Assembly: GCF_031626495.1 (NCBI RefSeq)
Contig: NZ_JAMQOJ010000001.1
Coordinates: 868,001 to 932,000, forward strand
DNA from: Natrinema sp031626495
GTDB taxonomy: Archaea > Halobacteriota > Halobacteria > Halobacteriales > Natrialbaceae
DNA: 64,000 bases
Direction of reading: 5' to 3'
Shown: positions 25,457 to 34,216 of the stretch, piece by piece
How positions within the stretch are numbered: the first letter of the stretch is position 1
Layout: each line of letters opens with the position of its first letter
Notes under the pieces: generated by a model
What the model saw: only the letters and a program-made list of their open reading frames with translations
Database searches by the model: none
Told to the model about the DNA's origin: nothing
Program-made: the position numbers and the translations under genes

Positions 25457-28400
25457 ATGGACTACGGTCTCGACATCGGCCCGGGGGGGATTCGGGCCGC
25501 CACCGATGCCGGCGACGGCCCGACGATCGACTCGACCCCGCCGGTCGTACTGGCGGTCGACGACGACGCGCTCGAGGCGGCTGAACTCACCGAGGAGAGT
25601 GCCACCGTCAGCGCGGACGGAACGACGTACGCGGTCGGTTCGGCTGCGCAGACGGTCGCCGACGCGGTCGGAGAGGAGCCGACGTCGCTGTTTTCGGGCG
25701 GCAGTCTCGCCGTCGATGCGGGGGCCCACGTCACGCCCGCACTGGCGGCCCTCGTCGACGACGCCGTGGGGGACGCGACGGACGGCCGGCTCTGCTACAC
25801 GACGCCCGGTCCGTTCGCCGACGCGGCGGCGTCGACCGACGCGCACCGCGAGATCGTCGCGTCGGTCCTCGACGACCGCGAGTTCGAGGCGACGCCGATC
25901 CACAAGGGCTTCGCCGTCGTCTACGACCAGCTCGCGAGCGACAACTACACCGGTCTCGGGATCTGTCTCGAGGCCCGATCGACCAGCGTCACGCTCGCGT
26001 ACTACGGCGTCCCGGCGATGGCCGTCTCGATCGAGAAGGGACGCGAGTGGATCGTCGAGCGGGCGGCCGCCGAGACCGGCCACGCGCCGGCGCAGGTCGC
26101 GGGCGTCCTCGAAGGATTCGCGCTCGACCCCAACGCGGCGGCGGGCGGGATCGAGAGCGCGCTCGCAGAGGCCTACGATGCCCTGCTCGGCGAGGTGATC
26201 GCGGCGATCGCCGACGAGGCCGACGAAAGCGACGTGCAACAGGGACTGTCGGTCCCGATCGCGATCGCCGGCGAGGCCACCGTCGACGGCCTCGAGTTCC
26301 TCGTCGGCGGTCGGTTCGATGCGGCCGGACTCCCGTTTTCGGTCCGCGGCGTCCGGCTCGCGGACGAGCCCGGCGAGAGCGCTGCCAGAGGTGCGCTCGC
26401 CGCCGCTCGAGACGGCGTCGAGGCGTACGAGGGGGTCACCTGGTCGGACTCCAGCGCCGACGGCGGCGAAACCGCCGAAACGTCGAGCACTGCCGGTGCG
26501 ACGACCGAAAGCGAGCAGATGGAGCTCTCCTTCGACGAACCGACGGCCGCGACCGCCGCAGCCGAGCGCACCGACGACGCGATCGACCAGCTGTTCGACC
26601 GGCTCGCCAACCGCGACGACGAGATCCAGTCCGTTCGCGAGGATCTCGAGTCGGTGTTCGAAGACCTCGAGTACGTCCAGGAACGGGCGGCCGCGGTCGA
26701 CGACGTCGACGAACTCGACGAGCGCCTCGAGACGTTCGCCGACGACCTGGCGGATCTCGAGGCCGAAAGCGAAACGCACGCGAGCGCCGAGACCGTCGAA
26801 GCGATAGACGACGACCTCGAGACGCTCTCGACGGCGCTCGAGGAACTGGAAGCCGATGTCGACGACGTGGATTCGGCGCTCGAAGGCGTCGAGACGGATG
26901 CGGCCGACGAGCGAGCCGAACTCGACGAACGGCTCACGAACGCGGCTGCCGATCTCGAGGACGTAGCCGACCGAACGGCGGCGCTCGACGACGACATCGA
27001 GACGGTTCGAGCGAATCTCGACGAGCTCGAGTCGACCGCCGCCACCGAGTCGTCGCTCGAGAACGTCGAGGAGACCGTCTCGACGCTGGGCGACGGGCTC
27101 GAGGAACTCGACGCGGCCGTCGATCGGACCGAAACGCGACTCGACGGCTTCGCCGGTCGACTGGAGGAGCTCGGAACCCGAATCGACGGCGTCTCGGAAC
27201 GGCTCGAGGAGCAGTCCGAGCGGACGGACGAACGGGTCGACGCGCTCGAGGCGACGATCGACGCGGAGACCGACGCCGTCGACGACGAACTCGCCGCCGT
27301 CCGCGAGACACTGGACGACCGTACCGACGAGCTCGAGACGGCTCTCGACGACACCCGGGAGACGATCGCCGCTCTCGAGGACGCGGCGGCCGAGACCGAC
27401 CGGGTCGACGCCGTCGCCGACGATATGGCCGAACTCGAGGCGACGGTCGAGGACGAACTGACCGACTTCGAGACGGCGGTCGAAGACGACCTCCCGGCCC
27501 TCGAGGCGACGGTCGACGGGATCGACGAGACGGTAACCGCCCTCTCGGAGCGACTCGACGAGATCGACGCGCAAACGGCGAGCGCGGAGACGGTCACCGC
27601 GCTCGCAGACGACCTCGGTGCGGTCGAATCGGACCTCCGGTCGCTCGACGCCGAACTCGACGAACGGATCGACGACGCCGTCGCTGACGTCGAGACGGAC
27701 CTCGACACAGCGACCGACGCACTCGAGGACGATTTCGAGGGGCTGGCGGCCGACCTGGAAGCGCTCGAGACGACCGTCGACCGGCTCGACGAGGAGGCCG
27801 CGACCGACGACGAACTCGCCGCTGTGCGCGAATCGATCGCCGATGCCGGCGACGAGATCGATTCGGTGGCTGCGGACGTCGCCGACGTCGCGGCGAATCT
27901 CTCGGCCGTCGAGGAGCGACTCGACGAGTTCGACCGCGAACTCGCGGCCCAGTTAGACGACGTTCGGACGACGGTCGACGATCGGCTCGCCGAGACGCAG
28001 GCGGCAGTCGACGAGACGCAGGCGGCGGTCGACGAGACGCAGGCGGCGGTCGGCGAGACGCAGGCGGAACTCAACGAGCGAATCGACGAGACGCGGACAG
28101 CGCTCGACGACCGGAGTAGCGAGCTTCGGACGACGCTCGACGAGCATCGCGACGAAATCGAGGCGGTTCGAACGGCGCTCGAGGAGAACGTGGCCGCGCT
28201 GGAGGCCGTCCTCGAACGCGAAACCGACGCCCTCGCCGACGACCTCGGGTCCCTCGAGGATCGCGTCGACGACGGCGAGCAACGGCGAGACGCCATCGAA
28301 CGCCGCGTCGACGAGTTCGCGTCGACGCTCGAGGCAGTCGAAACCGTGGCCGACCGCCTCGACGACGAGGTCGAGACCCTCGACGGGCGGATCGACGAGG

Positions 28401-28894
28401 CCGTCAGTCGAGATGCGCTCGCGTCGCTCGAGCGCGAGCTATCGACCGTCGGTGAGCGCCTCGACTCGCTCCAAGCGGAGCACGACGAACTCGGCCAGAC
28501 CGTCGCGTCCGGCCCGGACGAGTCGGCGGTGCAGGCCCTCGACGAGGTTCGGACGCTCGACGACGACGTTGACGCGCTGGACGAGCGGGTAGCGACGGTC
28601 GCCGACGGACTCTCGCGTCTCGAGGAGCGAATCGAGTCGATCGACGCGCAACTCGACGGCGACGAGCGCGGAGCCGGTGACGAGGAACTCGCGGCGCTTC
28701 GAACGGAGCTCGAGGCCGTCCGAACCGACGCGACCGCGACGCCGGCGGTGTCGTCCGCGGTCGCGGCCGGCGGCGGGGGTGCGGGTATCGTCGCCGGGAG
28801 CGTTACCGCGCTGGCCGGCGACGCTGCTATCGGAGCCGGTGCAGTCGTCCTCGGCCTCGTGCTGCTCGGTGTCGCGTTACAACAGGCTCGCTAA
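25457..28894 (+). CDS. Actin/MreB-like head fused to a very long coiled coil with C-terminal membrane anchor
   Basis: 1,145 residues from MDYGLDIGPGG (an in-frame ATG at 25436 is the alternative). Residues 1-325 look like an actin/Hsp70-fold ATPase. A phosphate-1-like YGLDIGPGGIRAA is at 3-15. A phosphate-2-like strand pair spans 167-191, but E172-A-R-S replaces the usual D-x-G-x-T. An adenosine-like IAIAGEATVDGLEFL is at 268-282. After a Ser/Glu linker comes about 720 residues of heptad-like Glu/Asp/Leu coiled coil (about 371-1090), then a Gly/Ala-rich hydrophobic end (about 1100-1142) that could anchor the protein in the membrane. It is possibly a cytoskeletal or membrane-tethered filament protein; that is inference. 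Confidence 0.75.
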   Translation: MDYGLDIGPGGIRAATDAGDGPTIDSTPPVVLAVDDDALEAAELTEESATVSADGTTYAVGSAAQTVADAVGEEPTSLFSGGSLAVDAGAHVTPALAALVDDAVGDATDGRLCYTTPGPFADAAASTDAHREIVASVLDDREFEATPIHKGFAVVYDQLASDNYTGLGICLEARSTSVTLAYYGVPAMAVSIEKGREWIVERAAAETGHAPAQVAGVLEGFALDPNAAAGGIESALAEAYDALLGEVIAAIADEADESDVQQGLSVPIAIAGEATVDGLEFLVGGRFDAAGLPFSVRGVRLADEPGESAARGALAAARDGVEAYEGVTWSDSSADGGETAETSSTAGATTESEQMELSFDEPTAATAAAERTDDAIDQLFDRLANRDDEIQSVREDLESVFEDLEYVQERAAAVDDVDELDERLETFADDLADLEAESETHASAETVEAIDDDLETLSTALEELEADVDDVDSALEGVETDAADERAELDERLTNAAADLEDVADRTAALDDDIETVRANLDELESTAATESSLENVEETVSTLGDGLEELDAAVDRTETRLDGFAGRLEELGTRIDGVSERLEEQSERTDERVDALEATIDAETDAVDDELAAVRETLDDRTDELETALDDTRETIAALEDAAAETDRVDAVADDMAELEATVEDELTDFETAVEDDLPALEATVDGIDETVTALSERLDEIDAQTASAETVTALADDLGAVESDLRSLDAELDERIDDAVADVETDLDTATDALEDDFEGLAADLEALETTVDRLDEEAATDDELAAVRESIADAGDEIDSVAADVADVAANLSAVEERLDEFDRELAAQLDDVRTTVDDRLAETQAAVDETQAAVDETQAAVGETQAELNERIDETRTALDDRSSELRTTLDEHRDEIEAVRTALEENVAALEAVLERETDALADDLGSLEDRVDDGEQRRDAIERRVDEFASTLEAVETVADRLDDEVETLDGRIDEAVSRDALASLERELSTVGERLDSLQAEHDELGQTVASGPDESAVQALDEVRTLDDDVDALDERVATVADGLSRLEERIESIDAQLDGDERGAGDEELAALRTELEAVRTDATATPAVSSAVAAGGGGAGIVAGSVTALAGDAAIGAGAVVLGLVLLGVALQQAR
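27992..28075 (+). repeat. Four tandem 21-base repeats inside the coiled coil
   Basis: Units begin at 27992, 28013, 28034 and 28055, each GAGACGCAGGCGG plus eight bases, encoding ETQAAVD, ETQAAVD, ETQAAVG and ETQAELN. The 7-residue unit equals one heptad, so copy-number change would lengthen the coiled coil in register. Confidence 0.9.
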
Positions 28895-28991
28895 CGTTCA
28901 CGGAGGGACAGTGAGCGGTAGCAGCTAGAGGGGTCGACCAGCGACGCCGCTCGAGGTGTGTCTGCGACTCGACGGACCCCGCTCGGTCCAG

Positions 28992-29123
28992 TCAGTCGCG
29001 GACCGGTTCGACGTTTCGCATCTCGCCGCCACACCGGCGGCACGTGCTCAGCAGCGCGTCGCCGGCCGTCTCCCGCCGGCCGCACTGCACGCACTCGTAC
29101 TCGCGCTGGGCCTCGAGAGCCAT
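28992..29123 (-). CDS. Rubrerythrin-like zinc-ribbon miniprotein
   Basis: 43 residues: MALEAQREYECVQCG, then TCRRCGGEMRN. Two CxxC knuckles 16 residues apart form a one-zinc ribbon of the type annotated as rubrerythrin-like domain in haloarchaea. A second member lies at 31670. The function is unknown. The larger overlapping open frame on the same strand (to 29136) is in another phase and lacks family features. Confidence 0.75.
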   Translation of the reverse strand: MALEAQREYECVQCGRRETAGDALLSTCRRCGGEMRNVEPVRD

Positions 29124-29261
29124 GTGCTAACATCACACACGGGCTCTATTAACTCTTTTCGTGGTAAATCGGCCCGGCGAACGAGTGAGACGGTAGCCGG
29201 CGGTGACCCGTGCGTTCGAACGTCGGTTCGACGGCGAACGGACGCTCGCTCGAGTGAGTCG

Positions 29262-30491
29262 TCACGACCGCTTCTCGAAGACCCACAGCAAGCAACCGAG
29301 TCCAGTTGCACAGAGGACCGACGACGCGAGCAGCCAGAACGCGGCCTCGAAGCCGGCGGTTTCTGAAAGCGCGCCGACGACCGCGGGTGCGATCGCGCCG
29401 GCACCCATCAACAGCGTCCGGACGACGCCGAGACCACCCCCGGCGACGTCGTCCGGGATGGCCGACATCAGGTACGCACCTCGGACGGGGCGAAAGCCGT
29501 GTGAGCCGATCCCGACGGCGACGAGCAGCCCGCCGAGCAGGATCGGTTCGCCCGTCTCGGTCAGCGCGACGAACGCGACCAGCGCGACCGACGCGAGCCC
29601 GAGCGTCGCGACGATGATCGGGAGTCGCCCGACGCGGTCGCTGAGGTTGCCGGTCACCAGCTGGACGAGGCTCGCGAGGAAGAGGCCGCTGTAGAGCAGA
29701 CTCGCGGTCGCCGTCGTGAGCCCCGCCTCCACCGTCAGATACCGCGGTGCGAACGCGACCAGCCCGTTGTAGGTGAACGAAAAGAGGACAGTCAACAGAG
29801 AAAACGCCGAAAACCGCCAGTCCCGAAAGAGCGCGGCATACCGTGCGATTCCGCCGCCGCGTCCGTTCGCGCTCGCGTCGATCCCGCTGGCTTCGTCGGG
29901 AAGTCGCAGCGGAACCCGGATCCGGAACGTCACCGCGAGCGCCAGCCCGACCACTCCGGCCCCGAAGAAGAGCAGCTGCCAGCCGGCGATCGAACCGATG
30001 TGGAGCGAGGCGACCGCGACCACCGCAGCGGGTGCGACGACGCCGCTGAAAGCGCCGAACGTATCGAGGACGCCGAGCGCCCGCCCCGTCCGGGCGGGAT
30101 AGGCTCGAGCGAGGAGCCGCACGGCGACGGTCTTGTGTGCGCCGGTCCCGGCCCCGATCACGAGCATCGCGCCCACGACGACGAGAAACGGCGAATCGAT
30201 GGCGAGCACGAGCGACGCGGCGGCCGCGACGACCGCACCCGCGGTAATGACGGTCACGGTGCCCAGCCGGTCGGCGAGGACGCCCGAGGGAAACTGCATG
30301 GCGGCGTAGACGAGCATGAGTCCGGAGAAAGCGGCTCCGAGGACCGCGTCCGAGACGCCGAAGCTCGCTCCGAACGCGTCGAACAGGGGCGGGAAGGCGT
30401 ACCGAAGGAACTTCGCGAGAAACCAGATCGCAGCCGTCAGGACGAGCGCGTCGTACCCTGCAAATCGACCGGCTGCGCGTCGAACCGACAT
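29262..30491 (-). CDS. Major facilitator superfamily transporter
   Basis: 409 residues with twelve hydrophobic helices. The loop 2-3 motif appears as QFPSGVLADRLGTV (about residues 66-79), and its second-half counterpart as LVTGNLSDRVGRL. It is probably a proton-coupled or other secondary transporter, with no substrate evident. The promoter region contains a palindrome over a TATA-like sequence (30592-30606), suggesting repressor control. Confidence 0.9.
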   Translation of the reverse strand: MSVRRAAGRFAGYDALVLTAAIWFLAKFLRYAFPPLFDAFGASFGVSDAVLGAAFSGLMLVYAAMQFPSGVLADRLGTVTVITAGAVVAAAASLVLAIDSPFLVVVGAMLVIGAGTGAHKTVAVRLLARAYPARTGRALGVLDTFGAFSGVVAPAAVVAVASLHIGSIAGWQLLFFGAGVVGLALAVTFRIRVPLRLPDEASGIDASANGRGGGIARYAALFRDWRFSAFSLLTVLFSFTYNGLVAFAPRYLTVEAGLTTATASLLYSGLFLASLVQLVTGNLSDRVGRLPIIVATLGLASVALVAFVALTETGEPILLGGLLVAVGIGSHGFRPVRGAYLMSAIPDDVAGGGLGVVRTLLMGAGAIAPAVVGALSETAGFEAAFWLLASSVLCATGLGCLLWVFEKRS

Positions 30492-30591
30492 TCGTTCTCG
30501 CGAGAGTCACGACCGGACGACCGAGTATCCTCCGATCGCAATCCGCGCTCACTGCCGATGGTTCGAACGAAACCGACCGGTCCACCATTGT

Positions 30592-30606
30592 TGGCATTAT
30601 ATGCCA
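30592..30606. promoter_or_regulatory. Palindrome overlapping a TATA-like sequence upstream of the MFS gene
   Basis: TGGCAT-TAT-ATGCCA is a perfect dyad whose centre reads as a TATA box (ATATAATG on the minus strand). It sits about 100 bases upstream of the MFS ATG and 66 bases upstream of the divergent zinc-finger gene. A repressor bound here would block TBP; the regulator is unknown. Confidence 0.45.
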
Positions 30607-30638
30607 TACAAAGTGTACTAGACCTTAACGGACGAGAC

Positions 30639-30646
30639 TTATATGA
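30639..30646 (+). promoter_or_regulatory. TATA element of the small zinc-finger gene
   Basis: TTATATGA lies about 28 bases upstream of the ATG at 30672, consistent with a leaderless transcript. Confidence 0.5.
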
Positions 30647-30671
30647 TAGTTCCTGATAGACTCGGGTACCA

Positions 30672-30854
30672 ATGGCTGCGAACACGACGACAGACTGGGT
30701 CGACCCGATCACGTGTCCGTTCTGCGGCGACGAGCTCGCGTCACCGGGCGCCGGATTCATGGACCACATTCACGAGAACGCGGACTGCGAGGACGGCTTC
30801 GACCACTGGCGCGAAAATATCGCCGGCGACCTCGCCGGCGAGTGGACCGGATAA
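30672..30854 (+). CDS. Small zinc-finger protein (CxxC...H-C type)
   Basis: 60 residues. ITCPFCGDELASPGAGFMDHI is followed by HENADCEDGFDHWRENIA. C15 and C18 with a later His and Cys could bind one zinc. This sequence type is widespread in haloarchaea as an uncharacterised DUF. It may contact nucleic acid or protein, but no function is known to me. Confidence 0.78.
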   Translation: MAANTTTDWVDPITCPFCGDELASPGAGFMDHIHENADCEDGFDHWRENIAGDLAGEWTG

Positions 30855-30968
30855 CCGAACGGATCGATCCACGAACCGTCACGGTCGTCGAGTAGTGACA
30901 TAGTTTTCCCGTTCGCTGCCACGGCGGCGTAGCGAAATCGAAAAGTCCGGGGAACGCCGAACGGTCGT

Positions 30969-31556
30969 ATGGGTTTTCACACGTTTCCGATCGAACGGGC
31001 GGAGTCCCTCGAGGATCCCGGGCGCTACCGGTACTGCTCTCGCGAGGAACTGGTCGCGATGCTCGAGCCGACGGCCGACGGCGTCGTGGCGGATCTGGGT
31101 TCCGGGACGGGGTTCTACGCGGACGACGTCGCGCCGTTCGTCGACACGCTGTACGCGGTCGACGTGCAGCCGGCGATGCACGACTACTACCGTGAAAAAG
31201 GTGCTCCCGACGCCGTCGACTTTGTGACGGCCGAGGTCTCGTCGCTTCCGTTCGAGGACGACCGACTCGACGGCGCCTATTCGACGATGACCCACCACGA
31301 ATACGCATCGCCACCCGCGGCCGACGACGGCGATCTCTCGACCGATGGAGCGCTAGTTGAACTAGCGCGCGTGATCCGATCCGGCGGCCGACTCGTCACG
31401 GTCGACTGGTCAGCCGACGGCGACGGGGAGGCCGGCCCGCCGGTCGAAGAGCGGTTCAGCCTCGCCGATGCGACCGCCGGCCTCGAGGACGCCGGTTTCG
31501 AGATCGAACGCGCCTGCGAGCGGCCGGAGACGCTTGCGATCGTTGCGATCCGATGA
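30969..31556 (+). CDS. Class I SAM-dependent methyltransferase
   Basis: 195 residues. SAM-binding motif I is VVADLGSGTGFYADDVAP, the acidic end of strand 2 is YAVDVQPAM, and motif IV is DRLDGAYSTMTHHEY, followed by VIRSGGRLVTVDWS. It is a UbiE/Methyltransf_11-type fold. The substrate is unknown. Confidence 0.9.
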   Translation: MGFHTFPIERAESLEDPGRYRYCSREELVAMLEPTADGVVADLGSGTGFYADDVAPFVDTLYAVDVQPAMHDYYREKGAPDAVDFVTAEVSSLPFEDDRLDGAYSTMTHHEYASPPAADDGDLSTDGALVELARVIRSGGRLVTVDWSADGDGEAGPPVEERFSLADATAGLEDAGFEIERACERPETLAIVAIR

Positions 31557-31669
31557 GTTGGAATACATTCGTCCAGTAATTAAACGAATATAGTCTTCCT
31601 TGGTCAACGTCTTCCGATTATTATTGTAGCTCCACAACACTTTTCCGAGGTATTGTCTAGCATTGTTCT

Positions 31670-31810
31670 ATGCTGTACGACGATCCGTACACGCCCGAGC
31701 GATCGTACTACGAATGCCTCGATTGCGGCCATCGGGAGACGAGCGACTCGCTCGAGACCTGTCCGGAATGTGATGGCCGCGTTCGGAACATCGCAGTGCC
31801 GCGAGAGTAA
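31670..31810 (+). CDS. Rubrerythrin-like zinc-ribbon miniprotein
   Basis: 46 residues starting MLYDDPYTPERSYYECLDCG, with the second knuckle CPECDGRVRN. Two CxxC pairs predict one bound zinc. It is related in layout to the 43-residue protein at 28992 but longer at the N-terminus. The function is unknown. Confidence 0.78.
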   Translation: MLYDDPYTPERSYYECLDCGHRETSDSLETCPECDGRVRNIAVPRE

Positions 31811-31831
31811 ACCGCCCCGTCGTGAGGCCGA

Positions 31832-32302
31832 TCAGTCGAAGTCGGGCAGGTCTTCCGGCGGCTCGTACTCCGCTTCCCAGTCGACGTACTCCTCTTTGAG
31901 GGTGACCGAGACGATCTGGCCGAACTCCGTGAGTTCGGCGTTGATCGAGGAGACCGTCCCCCAAGTGTCGAGGTCGGGGTGGTACTCGCGGGCCTGCCAG
32001 TCCTCCGGAATGCCGGGCGCGTGATAGCCGACGCGATCCGCGAAGTCGTCCCAGAAGAAGTCGAAGCCGGCGAAGAGGTCGAGATCGCGCGCAATTCCGT
32101 ACTCCCGCTCCCCGAGATCGGTGTCCGCGCGCCACTCGTCGAACGCCTCCGTCCAGGCACCCTCCTCGAGGAACGCCTGTAACTCCTCGCGGCGGTAGTC
32201 AATCTCCTCGGCACCGTCGGCGCTGATGGTCGCGTCCTCGTACTCGTTCGGGTCGACGAACTCCAGTTCCGGCGGCTCGGGTGGTTCGACCTCGAGTGTC
32301 AT
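31832..32302 (-). CDS. Acidic protein of unknown function, paralogue of the next gene
   Basis: 156 residues from MTLEVEPPEPPELEF. The conserved core shared with the protein at 32378 includes LEEGAWTEAFDEW, an ARDLDLFAGFDFFWDDF-type segment, VGYHAPGIPEDW and an EFGQIVSVTL segment near the C-terminus. It is cytoplasmic with no recognised fold. It lies 75 bases from its paralogue on the same strand. Confidence 0.75.
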   Translation of the reverse strand: MTLEVEPPEPPELEFVDPNEYEDATISADGAEEIDYRREELQAFLEEGAWTEAFDEWRADTDLGEREYGIARDLDLFAGFDFFWDDFADRVGYHAPGIPEDWQAREYHPDLDTWGTVSSINAELTEFGQIVSVTLKEEYVDWEAEYEPPEDLPDFD

Positions 32303-32377
32303 GGGCAGTCGTAGGTCGGGTCGGCGGATAAGAATTCCCACCTCGCTGTCGATCGATGGCGACCGCCCGGTCGCCGG

Positions 32378-32827
32378 TCATTCCCAGGAGTAGCCGAATT
32401 CTTCGCCGTCGCGGTGAATGTAATCGTTTTCCAGCACCTCACTTACCGTTCGACCGAGCTCGGCTAACTCGTCCTGAACGTCTTCGACCTCGCCCTCGTC
32501 GATATCGTCGTACTGGGTCGTCAGGTCCTCGGGAACCGTCGGCACGCGATAGCCGACGTCTTCCGCGGACGGATTCCAGTAAAAGTCGAGTTCCTCGAGC
32601 AAGCCCAGTTCGCGGACGGCTCGAAACTCCGACTCGTTCATGTAGGTGTCGGCCGCCCACTCGTCGAAGGCGTCCTCCCAGGCCCCCGCTTCCAGGAAGT
32701 CGGCTAGGTTTTCCCGGCGGGTGCTGTCACCCGTTCGCTCGTCGGGTTCGTCGACGGCGTCGTAGTCGCCGGGGTCTTGCGGCCCGCGGAGCGTCGGCGG
32801 CTCGGGTGTCTCGACGTCGAGGGTCAT
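32378..32827 (-). CDS. Acidic protein of unknown function, paralogue of the previous gene
   Basis: 149 residues from MTLDVETPEPPTLRG. It aligns along its whole length with the 31832 protein: the same MTL(D/E)VE opening, FLEAGAWEDAFDEW, ELGLLEELDFYWNP, VGYRVPTVPED and ELGRTVSEVL. The pair looks like a tandem duplication. The function is unknown. Confidence 0.75.
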   Translation of the reverse strand: MTLDVETPEPPTLRGPQDPGDYDAVDEPDERTGDSTRRENLADFLEAGAWEDAFDEWAADTYMNESEFRAVRELGLLEELDFYWNPSAEDVGYRVPTVPEDLTTQYDDIDEGEVEDVQDELAELGRTVSEVLENDYIHRDGEEFGYSWE

Positions 32828-32953
32828 GAGGGCTACTACGACCGACAGCGGTATGGGGTTTTCCCGGCGAGTGGACGGCTGGTCGCCTCGTTTGCCCGCT
32901 CGAGGCGCCGTCGATCCCAACACTCAATCGCCGGCCGACCGTACCCGTACGCC

Positions 32954-33733
32954 ATGACCGACTACGAGGCGGCGATCCTCGACGTCGACGGGACGATTGT
33001 CCGAGGCGACGACCCGCTTCCCGGCGCGGCCGACGGCGTGCGCGCGCTCGAAGCGGCCGGCTGCTCCCGCTTGCTCTTCTCGAACAACCCGACGCGCGGG
33101 AGCGATCACTACGGCGAGAAGCTCGCGCCCCACGGGATCGACGTCGATCCGAACACCGTCCTCACGTCCGCGACGGTCTCGGCGGAGTACCTCGCGGCGA
33201 CCCACCCCGACGAGCGGGTCTATCTCGTCGGCGGAGAGCGCCTCGAGGCGATCCTCGAAGCAGCGGCCGTCGAGCTAACGACCGACCCCGACGCGGCCGA
33301 AGTCGTCCTCGGCTCGTTCGACAAGAACTTCTCCTTCGGCACGCTCTGGGAGGCCCTGCGAGCGCTCGAGGGCGACGTTCCGTTCTACGGCACCGATCCC
33401 GACGCAACGATCCCGATCGACGACGGTGAGATACCGGGCTCGGGCGCGATTCTCGCCGCGATGGAGGCCGTCGCCGGACGCGAACCGGACGCGATCCTCG
33501 GCAAACCGTCCTCGGTCGCGGCCGCTGCCGCCATGGACCGACTGGACGCCGATCCGACGAAGACGCTGGTCGTCGGCGACCGACTCGACACCGACATCGC
33601 CCTCGGGAACCGGGCCGGCATGGAGACGGCCCTCGTCCTCACCGGCATCACCGATCGCGCGGCCCTCGCTGCCGCCGACGTCGAACCGGATCACGTTCTC
33701 GAGTCGCTGGCTGCGGTCGAGACGCTTCTCTGA
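32954..33733 (+). CDS. HAD-IIA family phosphatase (NagD-like)
   Basis: 259 residues from MTDYEAAILDVDGTIVRG. The nucleophile motif is LDVDGT, motif II is LFSNNPTRG, and the C-terminal motif is KTLVVGDRLDTDIALGNRAGM. A C2-type cap lies between them (about 75-180). It hydrolyses small phosphate esters in characterised relatives; the substrate here is unknown. Confidence 0.92.
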   Translation: MTDYEAAILDVDGTIVRGDDPLPGAADGVRALEAAGCSRLLFSNNPTRGSDHYGEKLAPHGIDVDPNTVLTSATVSAEYLAATHPDERVYLVGGERLEAILEAAAVELTTDPDAAEVVLGSFDKNFSFGTLWEALRALEGDVPFYGTDPDATIPIDDGEIPGSGAILAAMEAVAGREPDAILGKPSSVAAAAAMDRLDADPTKTLVVGDRLDTDIALGNRAGMETALVLTGITDRAALAAADVEPDHVLESLAAVETLL

Positions 33734-33817
33734 GCTGCAGCCGATTCTGCCGGAGCCCGCTCTCATCCGGTGCACTCGAGAGACATATTTATCCGTCACA
33801 GTCACGATGTACGACAC

Positions 33818-34045
33818 ATGAGAGAACGAATCAAGCAGGTGTTGCTCCGCGCTCGGTACGCGGCGATGGGGGCAGCGATCGGCGCGGCGATCGGCGGACT
33901 ATTCAATCGGAACGCCGCGAGTACCGGCGGCGCAATCGGCGGCCTCGTCGGCGCGACGGTCGCCGACACCCGGGGGACGCTCGAGGGAGCGCTCGAAGAA
34001 CTGCAGGAGCGCGATCCCCGATCGAAAGATATCGAACTCGAGTAA
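33818..34045 (+). CDS. Glycine-zipper small membrane-associated protein
   Basis: 75 residues from MRERIKQVLLR. The middle, MGAAIGAAIGGLF and GGAIGGLVGATVAD, shows repeated Gly/Ala every third or fourth residue, a glycine-zipper pattern. It ends in a charged helix. The function is unknown. Confidence 0.65.
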   Translation: MRERIKQVLLRARYAAMGAAIGAAIGGLFNRNAASTGGAIGGLVGATVADTRGTLEGALEELQERDPRSKDIELE

Positions 34046-34216
34046 CCGGACGGATTCGTCGAAACGTCGATTTTTGAACAGGCCTGAATTCAAACGTGTC
34101 AGTCTCGCTTCGGCTCGTCTCGGTCACTCGCGACTGCTCCGTCTAACCGGGTACCGTAGTAGATGCATCATTGCAGGCTCGATCATATGGCGCCATCTAT
34201 TGAGAATTCCATACTC

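Noticed and set aside
25109..27574. An 821-codon open frame on the minus strand over the actin-like gene, and a 707-codon frame at 26173-28296
   Set aside because: Both are antisense shadows of the high-GC coiled-coil gene; their proteins are Arg/Val- or Ser-rich with no domain.
28891..29136. 81-codon minus-strand frame over the zinc miniprotein
   Set aside because: Basic composition and no motif; the 43-residue two-CxxC frame in another phase explains the region.
31567..31589. ATTCGT/ACGAAT inverted repeat after the methyltransferase
   Set aside because: Only 6 bases per arm with an 11-base AT-rich loop; could be chance or a weak terminator, not strong enough to list.
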